Made by a program: the position numbers and the translations under genes
The notes under the pieces: model-generated
Seen by the model: the letters and a program-made list of their open reading frames with translations, nothing else
Databases searched by the model: none
What the model was told of the DNA's origin: nothing
Shown here: positions 1 through 8,246 of the stretch, piece after piece
Layout: each line of letters opens with the position of its first letter
Numbering within the stretch: position 1 is the stretch's first letter
Assembly (NCBI GenBank): GCA_021737145.1
Contig: JAIPEN010000004.1
Span: forward strand, 1 to 64,000
Direction: 5' to 3'
DNA from: Desulfarculaceae bacterium
GTDB taxonomy: Bacteria; Desulfobacterota; Desulfarculia; Desulfarculales; Desulfarculaceae
DNA length: 64,000 nucleotides

Positions 1-2
1 TG

Positions 3-194
3 GCCTTGGGGGCCATCCTGCAGCTCACCGGGGTGGTGAGCAAGCGGGGCCTGGAAAAAGCCCTTTTGGCCCGGGTGCCGCCTGGCACCGACGCGCTGAA
101 CAAAAAGGCCCTCGCCGCCGGCGTAAAGCTGGCCAAGGACTGGCTGGGCTCGGGGCATCCCCAAGCGGCCGAGGTCAGCGCGGCGGATTTGTAG
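3..194 (+). CDS. 2-oxoacid:acceptor oxidoreductase gamma subunit, C-terminal fragment
   Basis: Only the last 63 codons lie in the window; the reading frame is open to the left edge, so the gene starts outside. The visible part (GAILQLTG, then VSKRGLEKALLARVP, then LNKKALAAG) has the pattern of the C-terminus of the gamma/CoA-transferring subunit of pyruvate- or indolepyruvate-type ferredoxin oxidoreductases. These cytoplasmic enzymes decarboxylate 2-oxoacids to acyl-CoA with reduction of ferredoxin. The substrate cannot be decided from this tail. A gap of 34 bases separates it from the next gene on the same strand. Confidence 0.6.
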   Translation, partial: ALGAILQLTGVVSKRGLEKALLARVPPGTDALNKKALAAGVKLAKDWLGSGHPQAAEVSAADL

Positions 195-228
195 CGCCAG
201 GCGCTCCGGTCTGTTAAGACCACTGGGC

Positions 229-1752
229 ATGACGCCCTCTTCCCATACCCATGAACCGCCTTTGGTGGAGCTGGAGCAGGTTGGCTGCGCCCTGGGCGGC
301 CAGCCGGTGTTGCATGATCTGACCTGGCGTCTGTCGCCCGGGCAGCACTGGGCCGTGCTGGGGGGCAACGGCGCGGGCAAGAGCACCTTTCTGCGCCTGG
401 TGCGCGGCGAACTCTGGCCCCTGCCCGAGAGCCGCCAGCGCCGCCGCTATCTGGTGGAAGGCCGCGTCACCACCAGCCCCCTGTCCTTCCGGGAACACAC
501 CAGCCTGGTTTCCAGCGAACTACTGGCCCGCTATCAACACCAAAACTGGAGCCTCAACGGCCTGGAAGTGGTGGTGAGCGGGCTCACCGGCGGCCATCTG
601 CTATATTCCGTCCCCGCCCCGGTGCAGTGGGAACGGGCCCAGGAGGTGCTGGAGCGCCTGGAGCTCACCCACCTGGCCGAGCGTGACATCCTCACCATGT
701 CCCAGGGCCAGGCCAAGCAGGTGCTCATCGCCAGGGCCCTGATCAACCGGCCCCGCCTGCTCATCCTGGACGAGCCCTGCGAGGGCCTGGACGCGGCCTC
801 CCGGACCCGGCTGCTGGCCATGCTGGGCAAGGTGATGGCCCATGGCGGCACCCAGGTGCTCTACGCCACCCACCGGGGCAGCGAGCTGGCTCCGGGCACC
901 AGCCACGCCATGATCATGGAGCATGGGGCCATCAAGGCCCAGGGGCCCTTGGCCGAGGTGTTGGACCAGGGGGGAGCCGACCTGGCCCCGCCCGCCGTGA
1001 CCCGGGAACATATCCCCTCCCCGGCCATGGCCAACAACGACCCCTTTTTGGTGCGGGTGGAGGCTCCCGAGGTTTACGTGGAGCACCAGCTCATCCTGCG
1101 CGGCCTGGACTGGGAGATCCAGCCGGGAAGCAACTGGCTGGTGCTGGGGCCCAACGGCGCGGGCAAGACCACTCTGTTGCGCCTGCTGGCCGGTGAGCTT
1201 CGCCCCGCCCTGGGCGGCTCGGTGGCCTGGTTCGGCCGGGGCGGCCGCCGCAATTTGCAAGACCTGCGCACCCGGGTCAGCCTGGTCTCGGCCGCCTGGC
1301 AGACCCGGCACATGCACTCCCAGAGCGGGGTGGAAACCGTGGCCTCTGGGCTGAGCGGCAGCGTGGGCCCGGTGCGCGAGCCCGACCCGGCCCACCATCA
1401 GGCGGCCCGCGCCTGGCTGAAGCGTCTGGGCCTGGAAGAGCTGGGCGAACGCGACATCACCACCCTGTCCTATGGCCAGCTTCGCAAGCTCCTGATCGCC
1501 CGGGCCATGATCAATCAGCCCCGCCTGCTGCTCTTGGACGAGCCCCTGGCCGGGCTGGACGCGCCGGCCCGGGCCGAGGTGGGCGCCCTGCTGGCCCGGC
1601 TGGCCGGGGAAGGCGCCACCCTGGTGGGAGTTAGCCATTACCCCGGCGAGATGCTGCCCTACATGAGCCACGTGGCCCTCATGGACCAGGGGCGCATGGT
1701 GTTCCAGGGCAGCGCGGCCCAATACCTGGCTGCCCACGGTTCCCTGGCTTGA
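229..1752 (+). CDS. Double ATP-binding cassette protein, ModF/PhrA-like
   Basis: A 507-residue soluble protein with two complete ABC ATPase halves and no membrane segment. Half 1 has Walker A GGNGAGKST (residues 45-53), signature MSQGQ and Walker B LLILDEPCEGLD. Half 2 has Walker A GPNGAGKTT (about 307-315), signature LSYGQ and Walker B LLLLDEPLAGLD. Length and LSxGQ signatures match the ModF (photorepair protein PhrA) group, for which a molybdate-linked role was suggested but not well established. No permease or binding-protein gene is adjacent, so a transport role is not supported here. The ATG lacks a clear Shine-Dalgarno sequence; an in-frame GTG 12 codons downstream is an alternative start. 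Confidence 0.8.
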   Translation: MTPSSHTHEPPLVELEQVGCALGGQPVLHDLTWRLSPGQHWAVLGGNGAGKSTFLRLVRGELWPLPESRQRRRYLVEGRVTTSPLSFREHTSLVSSELLARYQHQNWSLNGLEVVVSGLTGGHLLYSVPAPVQWERAQEVLERLELTHLAERDILTMSQGQAKQVLIARALINRPRLLILDEPCEGLDAASRTRLLAMLGKVMAHGGTQVLYATHRGSELAPGTSHAMIMEHGAIKAQGPLAEVLDQGGADLAPPAVTREHIPSPAMANNDPFLVRVEAPEVYVEHQLILRGLDWEIQPGSNWLVLGPNGAGKTTLLRLLAGELRPALGGSVAWFGRGGRRNLQDLRTRVSLVSAAWQTRHMHSQSGVETVASGLSGSVGPVREPDPAHHQAARAWLKRLGLEELGERDITTLSYGQLRKLLIARAMINQPRLLLLDEPLAGLDAPARAEVGALLARLAGEGATLVGVSHYPGEMLPYMSHVALMDQGRMVFQGSAAQYLAAHGSLA

Positions 1753-1823
1753 CAAGCCCCCGCCTCCGCCAACACCATTAAATAACAGCATCCCCAACCA
1801 CCCCCGCGCCAGGAGAGACGACC

Positions 1824-2138
1824 ATGAGCCTTCCCAAGCCTTACACCGATTTCATGGAAAATTTTCCCCAGGTGGCCGAGACCCTGGAAACCCTGGGCGT
1901 CCAGTGCAAGCAGGGCGGGCCCCTGGACGAGCGCTCCGGCCGCCTGGTCAAGCTGGGCGTGGCCGTGGCCCTGGTCTCGCGGGGGGCGGTGAAGAGCCAA
2001 GCCCGCCGGGCCCTGCAAAACGGGTTCAGTGTGGAGGAGCTGCGCCACGCGGCCCTGCTGGCCCTGCCCACCATCGGCTTCCCCTCCATGATCGCCGCCT
2101 TGGGCTGGATCAACGAGGTGGCCGGTGAGCTGGCCTGA
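1824..2138 (+). CDS. Carboxymuconolactone decarboxylase/AhpD-family small protein
   Basis: A 104-residue all-helical type protein with an AGGAG ribosome-binding site just upstream of the ATG. The pattern RLVKLGVAVAL, a KSQARRAL stretch, an EELRHAALLAL helix and a GFPSMIAAL C-terminus fit the CMD/AhpD-like fold. The CxxC redox pair of AhpD-type peroxidase partners is absent (the only cysteine is Cys28), so a thiol peroxidase activity is not supported. Single-domain proteins of this kind are common in anaerobes with unassigned function. It follows the ABC ATPase on the same strand and precedes tRNA-Gln. Confidence 0.75.
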   Translation: MSLPKPYTDFMENFPQVAETLETLGVQCKQGGPLDERSGRLVKLGVAVALVSRGAVKSQARRALQNGFSVEELRHAALLALPTIGFPSMIAALGWINEVAGELA

Positions 2139-2172
2139 GCGCGCCTGAGCCGGCAACGCCTGTGTCAAAACC

Positions 2173-2200
2173 TTGCCTCTCGCGCTGAGGCTGGTACAAT
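2173..2200 (+). promoter_or_regulatory. Sigma-70-type promoter of tRNA-Gln
   Basis: TTGCCT at 2173-2178 and TACAAT at 2195-2200 are separated by 16 bases, giving a transcription start around 2207, a few bases before the mature tRNA 5' end at 2213. Confidence 0.6.
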
Positions 2201-2212
2201 CGGAAATCCTGT

Positions 2213-2286
2213 TGGCCCGTCGTCTAACGGCAGGACGTCAGCCTTTGGAGCTGATTATCTAGGTTCGAATCCTGGCGGGCCAGCCA
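2213..2286 (+). tRNA. tRNA-Gln (anticodon TTG)
   Basis: A complete cloverleaf of 74 bases. The acceptor stem TGGCCCG pairs with CGGGCCA, the discriminator is G, and CCA is encoded. The anticodon arm TCAGC-CTTTGGA-GCTGA places TTG at positions 34-36, reading glutamine CAA/CAG. The T arm CTAGG-TTCGAAT-CCTGG has the standard loop. It has its own promoter upstream and an intrinsic terminator just downstream, so it is probably a single-gene transcript. No integrase gene or attachment repeat lies nearby, so it does not look like an island insertion site in this strain. Confidence 0.95.
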
Positions 2287-2295
2287 AACAACACC

Positions 2296-2329
2296 AAGGG
2301 GCTTGCCGTTATGGCTGGCCCCTTTTTTT
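2296..2329 (+). terminator. Intrinsic terminator of tRNA-Gln
   Basis: AAGGGGC pairs with GCCCCTT around a GCC/GGC inner stem (one two-base mismatch), and a run of seven T follows. An ATG at 2311 lies inside this hairpin, which argues that the next gene starts further downstream. Confidence 0.75.
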
Positions 2330-2367
2330 GTCGCCAGGACATGGCCGGAGACCTGGACGAGGACCAC

Positions 2368-3294
2368 ATGGCTTCCGAAGATTTCGCCCAATGGCTTAGG
2401 CATGAACCGCTGATACTGACCGAGTTCGCCATTAACGAGCGCATCAGACGCGACCCGGGCCTGGGGGAAGATTCCACGGTGGGCATTTCCCTGCTTTTGC
2501 TCAGCCAGCAGGGCCGCGAGATCCTGGCTCGGATATACCGGGAATATTTGCTTCTGGCGGCAAAGGCGTCCCTGCCCATGATCATCGAAGCGCCCACCTG
2601 GCGGATCAACCGAGTCAGGTGCCGCCAGGCCGGGATCGACCCCGGCGACATGAACCAGAGGGCGGTGGATTTCGTGAGGGGATTGGCCAGCGAAATCCCC
2701 GGCGCCAGGGTGGTGGTGGCCGGGCTGATGGCCCCTGCCGGTGACGCCTACGAGCCCGGGGAAGCCCTGCAAGAGGAAGAGGCCTTTGCCTTTCACCAGG
2801 AGCAGGCCTCGGCCCTGGCCAAGGCAGGGGCGGATTTTCTGCTGCCCGCCACCCTGCCGGCGCTAGGCGAGGCCAAGGGCCTGGCCAGGGCCTGCGAAAC
2901 CAGCGGCCTGCCCTATCTGCCCGGCCTGGTCCTGGGCCAGAACGGCCGCATGCTCGACGGCACATCACTGGCCAGAGCCATGGATGAAATAGATGCCTGC
3001 GTGAATAACCCGCCGCCCGGTTACATGATCATCTGCACCCATCCCAACAAGGTGTCGCGGGCCTTGACCGAGCAGGGGCCTCTGCCCCGGCTCATCGGCC
3101 TGCAGGGCAATGCCAGCGAGCTGTCTCCCGAGGAACTCGACAGCCTGGATCACGTGGACCAGGGCGACCCCGAGGACTTCGGCGCCAGGTTGGCGGATCT
3201 GCACCTCACCCATGGCATGCAAATCCTGGGCGGCTGCTGCGGCACCGACGGCCGCCACATGAAGGCCTTTATCCAGGCCCTGGCCAAGGGTTGA
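2368..3294 (+). CDS. Homocysteine S-methyltransferase family protein
   Basis: A TIM-barrel protein of 308 residues from the chosen start. It carries the zinc-thiolate signature of this family: a cysteine in a MIICTHP segment and the C-terminal GGCCGTD motif. LTEFAINERI near the N-terminus and an EAPTWRIN segment match other barrel strands. The family moves a methyl group from S-methylmethionine, a betaine or a corrinoid/folate donor to a thiol; the donor is not clear here, and no cobalamin-binding domain is fused. The start at 2368 is preceded by GAGGA at good spacing; upstream ATGs at 2311 and 2341 are in frame, but the first lies in the tRNA terminator. Confidence 0.75.
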   Translation: MASEDFAQWLRHEPLILTEFAINERIRRDPGLGEDSTVGISLLLLSQQGREILARIYREYLLLAAKASLPMIIEAPTWRINRVRCRQAGIDPGDMNQRAVDFVRGLASEIPGARVVVAGLMAPAGDAYEPGEALQEEEAFAFHQEQASALAKAGADFLLPATLPALGEAKGLARACETSGLPYLPGLVLGQNGRMLDGTSLARAMDEIDACVNNPPPGYMIICTHPNKVSRALTEQGPLPRLIGLQGNASELSPEELDSLDHVDQGDPEDFGARLADLHLTHGMQILGGCCGTDGRHMKAFIQALAKG

Positions 3295-3325
3295 TAAGCT
3301 GAAGACAGCAGCGCGACGACATTAT

Positions 3326-3358
3326 GCGGGCCGCCCGGGAATCTCCCAGGCGGCCCGC
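3326..3358. terminator. Strong hairpin between convergent genes
   Basis: A perfect 10-bp stem (GCGGGCCGCC with its complement) encloses a 13-base loop between two genes that converge. There is no T-run, so intrinsic termination is only probable; it could act for both strands. Confidence 0.45.
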
Positions 3359-3488
3359 TTCGGGTTGGGCGGGTGGATCGCGGCGCGGTTTGCCCGGGCC
3401 GGGAGCCCTCTCGATAGCTCCCGGTCCTGGCGGGCTTACCGTCGCGGAGGAATCCCCATTCCCCCCTCACCGCGATCCGGGCCCTTCA

Positions 3489-4826
3489 TTACTTGCGCCT
3501 CGCATAAGACTGGGAAGGCATGAGCCGGGCAAAGACCCTGACGCGCTCCCGGCGGGCCCGCTCGGCCGCGGCCTCCTGCTCGGCCCGCGCCGCGGCCGCC
3601 TCGGGCCGCTCCACCACCATGGTCATGCCCGCGCAGAACACCAGCAGGATGCCGGCCGCCAGATAGGCCACGTTGAAGGTGCCGGTGGAGGCCACGATCA
3701 TCTGGGACACCCGGGGCAGGATGAAGCCGCCCACCCCCCAGGCCGAAAAGAGAATGCCGTAGTTGACCCCGAAGTTCTTCAGGCCGAAGTAGTCCTTGCA
3801 GGCCGAGGGGAACAGGCTGAGGTTGGTGCCGTAGTTGAAGCCGATGAGGCAGGCCGCGATTACCAGCACCACTATCTGCTGCTTGCCCATCATGAACAGG
3901 CTGAACATGATCAGGGCCTGGAAGGTGAGCATGATGCACAAGGTCTGGGTGCGCCCGATCTTGTCGGACAGGGTGCCGGCCACTACCCGGCCGCCCGCGT
4001 TGCCCACCGCCATCAGGGCCACCACCACCCAGGCGTACTCGCCCATGGAGGCCTTGGCCATGCCGGCCACGTTGCCGATGATCATCAGGCCCGCGCCGGA
4101 GGCCACCGCGAAGATGAACCAGAGCAGCTGGAAGTTGCGGTTGCGGATCATCTCCATGGGCATGAAATCGATTCCCGAGGACTTGGCCGCGGCCGCCTCG
4201 GCCTTGGGGGCGCTGGTCTCGGCCGGCTTGAAGCCCGCCGGCGGGTTGACCAGGAACTGGGCCAGCAAGCAGACCACCACCATGAAGCCGCCGCCAAAGA
4301 CCAGCATGGCGCTGGAAAGGCCGTAGTTGCCGATGAGGTAGTTGGCCATGGGGGCGATGTACACCGAGGCCAGGCCGAAGCCCGAGACCACCAGCCCGGC
4401 GATGAGCCCGGTTTTGGAGGCTGGGAACCACTTGAGGGCCGGCGGGGTGGCCGAAGCGTAGCCGAACCCCAGGCCCGCGCCGGTCATGACCCCGAAGCCC
4501 AGCACCCAGGAGGCCAGGGAGGTGCTCTGGCTGATCCACATCAGGCCCAGGCCGGTGAGCACTCCGCCGATCATGGCGGTGAGCTTGGGGCCCACCCGGT
4601 CCTGCACCCGGCCCGCGATCACCATGGTGAAGGCGAAGACCAGGCAGCAGACCGCGTAGGGGTCGTTGAGCGAGGCAAGGCTCCAGTCGAAACGGCCGTC
4701 GCCGGCCATGATGGATTCCTTGATGGCCAGCTTGAAAATGCTCCAGGTGTAGAGAATGCCCAGGGCCAGGTTAATGCCCAACCCGGCCATGGTGACGCTC
4801 CATCCCCGGTTCCGGTTCTGTGCCAT
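3489..4826 (-). CDS. MFS carrier, OxlT-like (oxalate/formate or monocarboxylate antiporter family)
   Basis: A 445-residue inner-membrane protein with about 12 hydrophobic segments split by a central soluble loop rich in Ala and Lys. MFS motif A appears in both halves (GRVQDRVGPK and GTLSDKIGRT). The sequence pattern (GINLALGILYTWS, YGTNLSLFPS, GAGLGFGYASATP) is that of the oxalate:formate antiporter family, members of which move oxalate, formate, lactate, pyruvate or other small organic anions. The start at 4826 is preceded by GAGGAGG; an upstream extension is unlikely. A sigma-54 promoter lies 45 bases before the start, and the adjacent NtrC-type regulator and Cache kinase on the same strand probably control it. 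The substrate is inferred only to be a small carboxylate. Confidence 0.85.
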   Translation of the reverse strand: MAQNRNRGWSVTMAGLGINLALGILYTWSIFKLAIKESIMAGDGRFDWSLASLNDPYAVCCLVFAFTMVIAGRVQDRVGPKLTAMIGGVLTGLGLMWISQSTSLASWVLGFGVMTGAGLGFGYASATPPALKWFPASKTGLIAGLVVSGFGLASVYIAPMANYLIGNYGLSSAMLVFGGGFMVVVCLLAQFLVNPPAGFKPAETSAPKAEAAAAKSSGIDFMPMEMIRNRNFQLLWFIFAVASGAGLMIIGNVAGMAKASMGEYAWVVVALMAVGNAGGRVVAGTLSDKIGRTQTLCIMLTFQALIMFSLFMMGKQQIVVLVIAACLIGFNYGTNLSLFPSACKDYFGLKNFGVNYGILFSAWGVGGFILPRVSQMIVASTGTFNVAYLAAGILLVFCAGMTMVVERPEAAAARAEQEAAAERARRERVRVFARLMPSQSYARRK

Positions 4827-4881
4827 GCTCGTCCCTCCTCGCCTTGCTCTCCACGGTTTAATTCTTTTGCCCCTAGAGCAA

Positions 4882-4898
4882 AGCAAGCGGCATGCCAG
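4882..4898 (-). promoter_or_regulatory. Sigma-54 (-24/-12) promoter of the MFS carrier gene
   Basis: On the minus strand the bases read CTGGCATGCCGCTTGCT, an almost exact match to TGGCACG-N4-TTGCW with the GG and GC dinucleotides 12 bases apart. Transcription would start near 4871, giving a leader of about 45 bases before the carrier start codon. Confidence 0.8.
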
Positions 4899-4908
4899 GT
4901 GTGGCATG
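4891..4908. promoter_or_regulatory. Inverted repeat overlapping the -24 element
   Basis: CATGCCA-GGTG-TGGCATG, 7-bp arms with a 4-base spacer. It overlaps the upstream half of the sigma-54 promoter and could bind a repressor or be an incidental feature of the promoter. Confidence 0.35.
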
Positions 4909-5005
4909 TCTAGCTTTGGCATTTATTTTCGGGATGTTACCTGAATGGCCTTCTACCGGAGGCCCGCGAAAAGGGAGCCATTGTAGAGGAATTGCCACCT
5001 GAAAA

Positions 5006-5019
5006 TAGAAGATCTTCTA
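5006..5019. promoter_or_regulatory. Palindrome, candidate upstream activator site
   Basis: TAGAAGATCTTCTA is a perfect 14-bp palindrome lying about 140 bases upstream of the predicted sigma-54 start, the usual range for an enhancer bound by an NtrC-family activator. It sits just past the stop codon of the regulator gene. Only one full copy is present, with a TTCTAC half-site at 4951-4956. Confidence 0.45.
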
Positions 5020-5036
5020 CTTTTACGGCGCGCGCC

Positions 5037-6407
5037 CTAGTCGCCCAGGAGCTTTTTCTTGCGGTAGCGGAAGGTGTGATAGTTCATGCCCAGCAGCTCG
5101 GCGGCCTTGCTCTCGTTGCCCTGGCTCATCTGAAGGGCGCGCTCAAAGTAACGCCGCTCGGTGTCGCGCATGACCTCTTCCAAGGCCAGGCCGCCCTGTT
5201 CCAGCTCCGGGAGATCCTGCCCGCCCGCTCCCGAGGCGTCCCCTCCCCCTTGGTCCAGGTCGGCCGGCCCGAGAAGGGGCTCCCGGCCCATGAGCACCCC
5301 CCGCTCGATCACCGCCTTCAGCTCGCGCACGTTGCCCTGCCAGGCGCGGCCCTGCAACCAGGCCTCGGCCTCGGGATCCATGCCGGTGAAGCAACGGTCG
5401 TACTTCTGATTGAACTCGTGCAGGAAATGGCGGGCAATGGGCAGGATGTCCTCGGGCCTTCGTTGCAGAGACGGCAGCTCCACCTTGACCATGGCCAAGC
5501 GGAAGTACAGGTCCCGCCGGAACGAGCCCTGGTCCATCATTTCTTCCAGATCGCGGTTGGTGGCCGACACCACCCGGGCCTCAGCCCGATGGGGCTCTGA
5601 CGAGCCAACCCGGTAATACTCACCCGCGTCCAGAAACCTGAGCAGCTTGGCCTGGGCCTCCAGGCTCAGCTCGCCCACCTCGTCCAAAAACAGGGTGCCG
5701 CCCGCCGCCTTTTCGATGAGCCCGGCCTTGCCGCCGGGCTTGGCCCCGCTGAAGGCCCCGGCCTCGTAGCCGAACAGTTCGCTCTCCACCAGCTCGGCCG
5801 GGATGGCCGCGCAGTTCAGGGTGACCAGGGGGCCCTGGAAATTGGGGCTTTGATAGTGGATGGCCCCGGCGATCAGCTCCTTGCCGGTGCCGGTCTGTCC
5901 CAGGATGAGCACCGGCACGTCCGGGCTCGCCGCCACCCGGGTCACGAACTCCATCACGTTCTGGATGGTGTTGCTCTCGCCGATGAACAGGGGCAGGTTC
6001 TCCTCCAGATAGCGCTTCTGGATGGCCCGCACCTCCTTGCGCAGGCGGATGGTCTCCAGGGCGTTGGCGATCTTGCTCTTGAGGGTCTCCAGATGCAGGG
6101 GCTTGACCACGTAGTCGTGGGCCCCGGAGCGCATGGCGCCGACCACGGTGTCCACGTCCTCGTAGGCGGTGATCATGATGAACAGCACCTCTGGCGCGAT
6201 TCGCCGGATGCGGCGCATGCACTCCACCCCGTCCATGCCCGGCAGGCCGATGTCCTGCAGGATCAGGTCCGGAGCTTCCCGTTCCACCGCGGCCACGGCC
6301 TCCTCGCCGCTGGCAAAGGTCCGCACCTTGTATTCGGTGAGCCCCAGCTCGGCCGCGTCCCGGATGGACTCCTCATCGTCCACCACGAATATGCTGTAGG
6401 TGATCAT
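5037..6407 (-). CDS. NtrC-family sigma-54-dependent response regulator
   Basis: A 456-residue protein with a receiver domain (phospho-acceptor Asp52, conserved Lys102), an AAA+ sigma-54 activation domain with Walker A GQTGTGKE (170-177), a GAFSGA loop (217-222) in place of the usual GAFTGA, ATNRD sensor and R-finger region, and a Fis-type C-terminal helix-turn-helix (ESKAAELLGMNYHTFRYR). It should activate sigma-54 holoenzyme when phosphorylated. It begins 9 bases after the stop of the Cache/PAS kinase gene, so the two form a pair, and the downstream carrier gene has a sigma-54 promoter with a palindrome in enhancer position: a likely target. Confidence 0.93.
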   Translation of the reverse strand: MITYSIFVVDDEESIRDAAELGLTEYKVRTFASGEEAVAAVEREAPDLILQDIGLPGMDGVECMRRIRRIAPEVLFIMITAYEDVDTVVGAMRSGAHDYVVKPLHLETLKSKIANALETIRLRKEVRAIQKRYLEENLPLFIGESNTIQNVMEFVTRVAASPDVPVLILGQTGTGKELIAGAIHYQSPNFQGPLVTLNCAAIPAELVESELFGYEAGAFSGAKPGGKAGLIEKAAGGTLFLDEVGELSLEAQAKLLRFLDAGEYYRVGSSEPHRAEARVVSATNRDLEEMMDQGSFRRDLYFRLAMVKVELPSLQRRPEDILPIARHFLHEFNQKYDRCFTGMDPEAEAWLQGRAWQGNVRELKAVIERGVLMGREPLLGPADLDQGGGDASGAGGQDLPELEQGGLALEEVMRDTERRYFERALQMSQGNESKAAELLGMNYHTFRYRKKKLLGD

Positions 6408-6416
6408 GCGCTATTC

Positions 6417-8246
6417 CTAACCATGGCTGTCATAACCATAGTACACGTCCACCGGGATGCTGATGGTGAACAGCGCCCCGCCCCAGGGGCTGGCCTGCAC
6501 GCTCAGGCCGCCCCCGTGGTCGCTGATGATACGGTGGCACAGGCTCAGGCCGATGCCCAGGCCGTCCTTGCGCTCGGTGAAAAAGGGATCAAAGATGCGC
6601 TCGGCGATCTCCACCGGCACCCCGGGGCCGGAGTCGGCCAGCTCGATGACGATGCGCTCCTTGTCCAGGGATGAGCTCAGCAGGATGCGCTTGTCCTGGG
6701 GCCAGTCCTTGAGGGCCTGCACCGCGTTGGTCATCAGGTTGAGCAGCACCTGCTCCAAAAGCTGGGCGTCCACCAAGCACAAAGGCAGGTTCTTGGCTAG
6801 CCGGGTGTCCAGGGAGATGCCCGCCTTGCGCAGGGTCACGCTGGACAGTTCCACCACCCCCATGATCACCCGGTTCACCTGCACCCAGGCCAGACGGGGC
6901 GCGCCTGGCCGGGCGAAGTCCAACACCTGCTTGATCACCGTCTCGATCTTGGCCGAGGCGGCCTTTAGCTTGTCCAGGATCTCGCCCCGGCGGGGGTCGC
7001 CGGGCTCCAGGGCCTCCAGGGCGCTCAAGTACATGTTGAAGCCGGAGAGGGGGTTGCGGATCTCATGGGCCATGCCCGCGGCGATGCGGCCCAAGGAGGC
7101 CATCTTGTCCTGCAAGCGCACCAGGTGCTCCATCTCCTTGCGCTTAGTGATGTCCTCCTGGCTGCACAGGATGCCTCGCACCTCGCCGCCCGGCTCGCGC
7201 AGGGGGATGCGGCTCACGTCCATCCAGCGGGCCCCGCCCTGGGCCTGGCTCTGGCGCTCGATCTCGTGCAGCTCGGCCTGGCCCGAGTCCATCACCTCCT
7301 GCTCCTTGCGCCGCTGCTGCTCAGCCTCATTTTGGTCCCAGGGCACCTGGCGGTCGCTCATGCCCACGATCTGGGCCGAGTCCTCCAGCCCGGCCTGGGC
7401 CGCGAAGCCCTGGTTGCAGCCCAGATACACCCCCTGCTTATCCTTCCAAAAAATGAGCTGGGGGATGTTGTCCATGACCAGCTCCAGCATGCCCTGGGAG
7501 TGGCGCAGGCCGTATTCGGCCATGCGGCGGCGGCGCTCGGAGCGCACGCCCTCCTGCACCATGAAAAACACCAGCAGGGCCACCACCGCCAGGATGATCA
7601 GGGCGATGGTGGTCAGGCGCCCGGTCATGCCCTCGATCTCGGCCCGCACGTCCTCCAGGTAGATGCCCGTGCCCACCACCCAGCCCCAGGGCTTGAACAG
7701 CTTCACGTAGGACACCTTGGGCACGATGTGATTGGGGTCGTCCTGCCACTGCCACAGGTAGTCCACGTACCCGGCCCCGTCTTTTTTCACGGTGGCCACC
7801 ACGTCCTGAAACACCCGCTTGCCCGAGGGGTCGCTGAACCCGGAGATGTCCGCACCCTCCAGATCCTCGCGATAGGGGTGCATGACCATGCGCGGGGTGA
7901 GGTCGTTGATCCAGAAGTAGTCCTTGCCGCCGGTTCCGAAGCGCTGGGCGCGCAGCTGGGCCTTGGCCAGGTCTTGGGCCTGCTTTTGGTTGACCACCCC
8001 CTGCTCTTCCAGGGTGTGGTAGTGCTCCAGGGTGTTCCAGGCCATCTGGGTGAGGCCCTGGGAGGTCTCCCGCTTGCGCTCAAGAACCAAGTCCTCGAAG
8101 CCGGGCAGGATGATGAAAAAGATGGCAATGGTGAAAAGGATGATGGTGAGCACCGCGGGGATCACCAGGCGCAGGGAGATGGAGAACCAGGCGGAGCCGG
8201 TCTTGTCGCCCAGGGGTGAGAAAGGAGGCTGTGCGCTCATGCTCAA
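6417..8246 (-). CDS. Sensor histidine kinase with periplasmic Cache and PAS domains
   Basis: A 609-residue membrane kinase. Transmembrane segments lie at about 24-47 and 212-231 and enclose a periplasmic sCache_2-type domain (KDYFWINDL, MVMHPY, YVDYLW, WGWVVGTGIY), a class that commonly senses small carboxylates. A PAS domain (about 250-370) is followed by HisKA with His394 (AHEIRNPLSG) and a HATPase_c domain with N box (NLMTNAVQAL), ADSGPGVP and GIGLSL. It is translated directly ahead of the NtrC-type regulator. With the OxlT-like carrier downstream, the simplest reading is external carboxylate sensing that induces uptake. The ligand is inferred. Confidence 0.92.
   Translation of the reverse strand: MSMSAQPPFSPLGDKTGSAWFSISLRLVIPAVLTIILFTIAIFFIILPGFEDLVLERKRETSQGLTQMAWNTLEHYHTLEEQGVVNQKQAQDLAKAQLRAQRFGTGGKDYFWINDLTPRMVMHPYREDLEGADISGFSDPSGKRVFQDVVATVKKDGAGYVDYLWQWQDDPNHIVPKVSYVKLFKPWGWVVGTGIYLEDVRAEIEGMTGRLTTIALIILAVVALLVFFMVQEGVRSERRRRMAEYGLRHSQGMLELVMDNIPQLIFWKDKQGVYLGCNQGFAAQAGLEDSAQIVGMSDRQVPWDQNEAEQQRRKEQEVMDSGQAELHEIERQSQAQGGARWMDVSRIPLREPGGEVRGILCSQEDITKRKEMEHLVRLQDKMASLGRIAAGMAHEIRNPLSGFNMYLSALEALEPGDPRRGEILDKLKAASAKIETVIKQVLDFARPGAPRLAWVQVNRVIMGVVELSSVTLRKAGISLDTRLAKNLPLCLVDAQLLEQVLLNLMTNAVQALKDWPQDKRILLSSSLDKERIVIELADSGPGVPVEIAERIFDPFFTERKDGLGIGLSLCHRIISDHGGGLSVQASPWGGALFTISIPVDVYYGYDSHG

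Noticed and set aside
1824-2138. CMD-family gene as AhpD peroxidase partner
   Set aside because: The CxxC redox pair is absent and no ahpC is adjacent.
2213-2286. tRNA-Gln as an integration site
   Set aside because: No integrase gene and no repeated 3' tRNA fragment was found within the window.
3324-4913. A long plus-strand frame over the MFS gene
   Set aside because: It is antisense to a clearly conserved carrier, has the His/Gly/Gln-rich composition of GC-rich shadows, and no ribosome-binding site.
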